The notes under the pieces are model-generated. The model was not told where the DNA came from, did not search any database, and was given only the letters and a program-made list of their open reading frames with translations. A stretch of DNA of 64,000 nt. It comes from Vogesella mureinivorans (lineage in GTDB: Bacteria > Pseudomonadota > Gammaproteobacteria > Burkholderiales > Chromobacteriaceae). The stretch is from the NCBI RefSeq assembly GCF_007644035.1, contig NZ_VMTV02000178.1, forward strand, positions 124,001-188,000. Reading direction: 5' to 3'. The translations under genes were made by a program, and so were the position numbers. Below, piece by piece: positions 56,401 through 62,400 of the stretch; position 1 is the stretch's first letter, and each line of letters starts with the position of its first letter.

Positions 56401-59400
56401 TCTTCAGGCCCCAGGTCAGGTGGAAGTCGGCCACCAGGCGCGGCAGTACCTTGCTGCCTTCGATGGACAGGTCCATCTTGAAGTTGGCCTGCGCCTTGCC
56501 GGTGACTTCGGACTTGAACAGGTCGCCAAACTTGCCGCGCGTCATCTCGCCAAAGGTGATGCGGCCATCGTTGCTGCCGGCACGGTCGATCATGTCGATG
56601 GCAAAGCTGCCATGGAACCAGGTGCGCGAGCCGATATCGCCGCGGTTGCCTGCGTCAAACAGGCCGCCGGCACCATCCTTGGTGTACGGGGTCAGTTTGC
56701 TGGCGTCAGGGCCGACAATAGCGTTGCCGTGGTCGTCGGTAAGCTTGCCTTGCAGGAAGAAGATCTTCGCTGTCATCGAGGCCGGCTGGGTGCTGTCTTT
56801 GAGCTTGGCGGCATCGGCCGACAGGGTCACGGCCTTGCCGGCAAACTTGTCACCCGCAAACACTACTTTGTGGCCGGTCACCTTCTTGGTGGCCGGGTCG
56901 GCCTGCGCGGTAACCGTAATGCCGGTGTACGACTTGCTGACCGCCTTGTTCAGCGCTGCCTGAATCTGGCTGGCCGACGCGCTGCGGCTGATGGCCGCCG
57001 TGGTGTAGGTCTTGCTGCCATCGCTAAAGCTCAGCGTGTAGGTGCCGGCATCGCCTTTGGTAAAGTTGAAGCTGCTTTCCGTGGCGCCATTGGTTACGTC
57101 CAGCTGGCCACCGCCGCTGCCGATCAGGTAGGCATCAAAGCTGATGCTGATCTCTTTGACCGTCTGCGCTTCGGTGAGCTGCCACGGGTTGAGGATTTCC
57201 GGGTTGGCCGCGGTGTACGCCGCTTGCTGGTCTGCCGCTACCACGTACTGCCCATCCGGCAGGCCGGCCTTGCCGGCCATATTGCTGACCAGGTACAGGC
57301 CGTCGGTGGTGTTCACGCCAAAGCCCAGGTAGAAGTCCCAGCCCAGATCCAGCTGTACGCCGCCTTCCACCTCTAGCGACAGGCCCGGCAGACCCATGTC
57401 GAACGACAGGTCGATATCGCGCGACAGCAGGTTCTGCCCCAGGTGCATGCGGAACTGCAGCGCCTTGGCTTCTTGCAAGGCGTCGTGGCCTGCCAGAGTG
57501 TTGACGACGTCACCACCCTTCTTGTCGCCACGCTTGTCGTCCTTGGTACCGGCCAGGGTGTAGCCCAGGCGTGTACCATTGGCCACATTGGCCAGGCCCA
57601 TGGCCAGGAATTCCACCACGATGTCGTCGGCGGTAATCAGGCTGTCGCCGTTGTAGTCTTTCAGGAAGTTCAGGAACGGGTTATCGCCGGCAGCCTCACC
57701 CTTTTCCAGCCACTGATCCAGCGACGCGGCCTGAATCTTGCCGTCGCCGTTACTGTCATTGGTAAAGGCTTCAAACAGCACCTGGCGCAATGCGTTGTCC
57801 ATGCCGCCGTAGGTGTCTACCGTGCTGTTCACAAAGTCGCTGATCTTGGCAATCACACTGCTACGGAAATCACCGACAAACTGCGTGCCCTTTTTCAGCT
57901 GGCTGCCAATCAGCGGCAACGGCAGCGAGGCCATGGCGTCCAGGCTCTTCTGGATACCTTTCAGTGCGTAATCGATGCCGTCAATGATGATGGCCGGGTT
58001 GCGAATCAGCTGGATCAGCGGGTTTTTCAGCGCCATCACGCTGTAGACCTTGTCCAGGTTTGGCAGCGCGTAGTTGATGATCTTAGTGGCGTCGTATTCG
58101 CCCGCAGTCTTGATCTGCGCCGAGCTGACCGCCACACCTTGCAGCATGGCCTGGGTCAGGGCTTTCAGGCTGTTGATGCGGACTTCGACATTGCCCACCT
58201 GATAGGTGCTTTCCAGGCCCGGAATCAGTACCTGGCCCAGCGCTACCAGCTCGCTATCCAGCTCTACGCTGGCGGGCAACAGCACGCTGGCGGTACCGTC
58301 AAAATCCACCTCCAGGTCATTGAACAGCGTACCGAACGGGCTGGCTTTCAGCTTGGTGGTGTCGGCGCTTACCGTCACCATCTTGCCGGCCAGGGTAGCG
58401 CCGCCAAAGCGGATGCTGAAACCGCCGTAGTTTTTGTCTACCACCACTTCGATACCGCTATAGCCTGCGCCCAGCGCCTGGTTCAGGCGGGTTTGCAGCT
58501 CGGTGGCGCTAATGTCGTAGGCCAGGTTGGCCGCAACATAATTCACCCCGCCAGCGCTGAACTTCAGATCAAAGGTGCCGCTGCTGCCGGCCACCACCGA
58601 CACGCGCGCCACGGTGGCGGTTTGCAGGCCGCTCGGGTCTTTACCCGCCACCACCGGCACCACGGCTACCGCGCCCTGGTGGGTCAGCTTGGCGGTATTG
58701 GCGGTCATGGCCGCCACGGACTTGCCGGCCAGGCCACCGGCAAAGCGTACGTCCCAGCCCTGGGCCAGGTTGGCCGCATTGTGGGCGGCCACGCTAACAG
58801 CTACCGCCACCTCGCCTACTTTCACCGCCGCCAGTTTGGCGCTCAGCGCGCTGGCCACGTCGGCAGCGCTGGCGTTCCAGGCGATGTCGTCGGTGGTGTA
58901 GGTTTTGCCGGCGATCTCTACCGACAGGGTAAAGCTGCCGCCCGAGCCGCTAGGTACGCGCACCCACTGGATGGTATCGGCGCTACCCAGCGCGGCCTCG
59001 CCGGCTTTCAGGGCGTGGGCGGTCACGGTAATGGTCTTGCCGGTGAGCGCAGTACCGCCCAGGTTCACTTTCCAGCCCTGGCTCAGGTCGGACGGGTTCA
59101 CCGCCGTCACACTCACGCTGCCCTTGATGGCTTGCGGGCCAAAGAACAGCGCTTTTTCCAGCAGCGCCTGCATGGCGTCGGCGTCATAGCTGCGGCTAAA
59201 GCTGTCGGTGTAGAAGGTGCTGCCCCCTACCACCAGCTTCAGGCGGTAGGTTTCATCTGCCGTCGAGGCGGTATCGTCGGCTGCCGGCACCAGCTTGATG
59301 ACCGCACCGCCGGTATTGCCGCTAATGCTGAAGTTGGCCGCAGCATCCTGCCACTGCAGTGCCACGCTATCGCCCTGCTGCAGCACGCTTACCGCCACGG

Positions 59401-62400
59401 CAGACGACAGATAATGGCGGCCGTCGCCATGGCCGGCACTGCCGGCGGCTTCGTCGTTCAGGTACAGGCCGGCACGGGCCAGTACGCTGGCGATACCGTT
59501 GCTGATCTTCAGCGACAGCGGCCCCAGGCCGGCGGCAAAGTTCAGGTCCTGGCCATCGACCTCCAGCCCCAGCTGGGCAAAGGTGCCTTTGTCGTCTTTG
59601 TAGTTATCGGCGGTGCCGTTATTGTCGTGGTCAAAGACAAACAGCTCGCCGGAATCCAGGTCTACACCCAGCGCGATATTCAGCATGGCGCTGGATTTCA
59701 GGCCGATCTTGGCGCTGCCGCCCACATCGGCCAGCGTGCTGACCGCCCCCATCAGCTGCTTCACGGTATCGCCGCCGATCAGGTCGCCCAGTTTTTCCAG
59801 GTCCATGGCCAGCGAGAAGTTCTGGTCGGCCAGCTTGATCACGTACGGGATGGTAATGGCCAGGGCATTGGTCTTGGCGTCGTAATCGATATTGATGCCG
59901 AACACGTCCGGGCGCGCCGCGTCGTAAATCGGCATGCCAAAGCTTTCCGACAACACCTTGCGCAGCTCGGTCACGCCCTGGGCCGGGTTGCTGCCCAGTT
60001 TGTCCAGCGCGTGCGCCAGCGCAGACGCCACGTCCAGCATGTCGTTGACGCTGCGGTCGATCAGCGGAATGTTCTGGTTCAGGAAGGCAAAGCTGTCCAT
60101 CTGGCCCAGCAGGTTGCCCACCATTTTCAGGCCGTCGATCAGCTGTACCCACGACAGCTTGCGCAAACCCATCAACACGTCGGCACCGGTTACGCGCACG
60201 TCTACCGCGTCTTTCAGGCTGCTCACGCCTTTCCATACGTCGATGATGGGCAGGCTGATATCAATGCTCGGGTTGGCATCCGGCGGCAGCAGGTTCAGGC
60301 CGCCAGCGTCGACCTTGATGCCTTCTATCGTCAGGCTGGCGGTAGGCTGGGTACCCACGCCGTAGGTGGAGTCGCTAAAGGTAATCGGGGTGAAGTAGTC
60401 CTTGATCAGGCTACGGCCCACCACGGTCATGGCGGCGGCGGTGGGCGCGGTAAACTTCAGCACCGCGTTTTGTTGCTCCACGCTGCCGTCCAGCTTGTAC
60501 AAATCGCCCAGCGTGACAAAGGTGTGGCTGGCAAACGGCACGGTCGCCAGCGGCGGCACTTGCTTGCCTGCCCAGGCTGTCAGCGCGGCCTTGATGGCGG
60601 CGTTCACGTCGCCGGCCAGGTGGGCCAGCGAGGTATTGTTGGCCGCATCGGCAGCCAGTACGGTGACATCCAGCGCAATGGCTTTGCCGCCGTTTACCGC
60701 CGGGTCGGTCAGCGTCACACGCAGACCTACGTCCAGCGGCAGCTGGCCGGTAACGGGGTCGACAGCCAGCGCGCCCAGGGTTTTGCTCTGGCCGGCGGTG
60801 AGGGTAATGTCGGAACGCGAGCCCAGCAGGCTGTCGTTGCGGCTGCCGGCATCCAGCAGGTCGCTCACGTACACGCGGTCGCCGGCCTGGCCGGACGCGC
60901 CGTTCTGCATCTGCACGTTCACGCCGGCATCAATCGCGGCTTTCATCTGGTCCATGGTCATGGACACAAAACCCAGCTTGCCGGTGGCGCTGAAGTCTTC
61001 CACCCCGGCCACGATCTTGCCGCCCAGCAGGGTGTCCTGCAGGAACAGCGACACGCCGCGCGCCTTGTAGATCACGCCAGGCTGGATACCCAGCTGCTGT
61101 ACCAGCGGGTCGGTATCCGCCACGCGGAAGCTCAGGGTACTGATGACCTGGCCCTGGGTAACAAACGCCAGCACCTTGCCCTGGCCCTGGGTCAGCACTT
61201 TTACCTTCAGCACCTGGCCCAGGTTGCTGATGGCCTGCCCGTTGGCCTGCACTTTGCCTTCCAGCGGGCCCAGTGTGGTGATGGCGTCCAGTGCGGCCTG
61301 GATATCGGCCGCCAGGTGTTCCGGTGTGGTGTTGTCGGCAAAGGCAGACTGGTTGATCGCCACGTTGATGGCGTTGTCTTCGCCGGTGGCGGTCATGCCG
61401 CCGGTGGCTTGGTCGTCGGCACCGTTGATGATCAGATCGAAGGTGCTACTGGCCGACAGCTTGCCATTGGCGGGCATGTCCACGGTGACGGCGGCCATTT
61501 TCTGGCTGCCGCTCAGGCCCAGCACATTGGCGGCGGCATTGATGCTGCGGGTCTGGCCATCCACGGTCACGCTGACGGCCTGGCCGGACAGCGTGACTTC
61601 CTGCAGGCCGGTGCCCGACACACCCAGCTGCAGCTGTTTCTTGCCCGCTACCTCTACCAGGCTAAAACGGGCGGCCTGGCCCAGCTTGCTGTAATTCACC
61701 ACGGCCAGCTTGCCATTGGCCTTGACTGCGGTGGCATCCAGCACGGCGTTCAGGTCTGCCAGCAGGTCTTCCACGCTGTTGTTGTCGGCCTGGCGGGCGG
61801 CGTCCAGCGTCAGCGCGTAACGCTCGCCATCAATATCAATAGTGAATTTGGCATCAATGGCCGGGTTGGTGCTGGCGTTGTACGCTGCTGCCTGGTTGAA
61901 CAGTACGCGGCCAACGTTGGCCACACCGGCGCTGGCATTGGCTTGCAGCTCGGCTTTGTTCACCGTGCCGCCTACTGCGCTGAAATTGTCCGGGCGGTTG
62001 AAGTCCAGGCCGATGGTGGTAACAAAGTCGATACCGGCATTCAGCACCAGGTTGCCCTTGGCGCTGAAATCCCCCACCGGTGCCAGATCAAAGCCGAAGT
62101 CCAGCGGTACCAGCTGCTGCGGCATGGCCGGGGTAAAGCGCAGGTCGAACATGAAGTCCATGGCCTGGGCGTCAAAGCGGGCTGTCACATTGAAGGTTTC
62201 ACCTTTAGGCAACAGCTCGTTTACCGCGTCTTGCAGCACGGCGGCAAACTCTTCCAGGGTATTGAACTTCGGCCCGCTCTGCGTGCGCGCCTCCTGGCCC
62301 AGTACGTCCAGGCCCAGCAGGTCTACCCCGGCGTAGCCTTTGTCACCGGCAGCTTGTGCCGCGCTCTTGAGCTGGCTGCTGTTGAGCAGCAGCGTGGGCA

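Noticed and set aside
51419-57376. 1,985-codon open frame on the plus strand opposite the giant RTX/VCBS gene
   Set aside because: Shadow frame created by third-position GC bias and repeats; no start context, no domain, and the opposite strand has recognisable RTX repeats.
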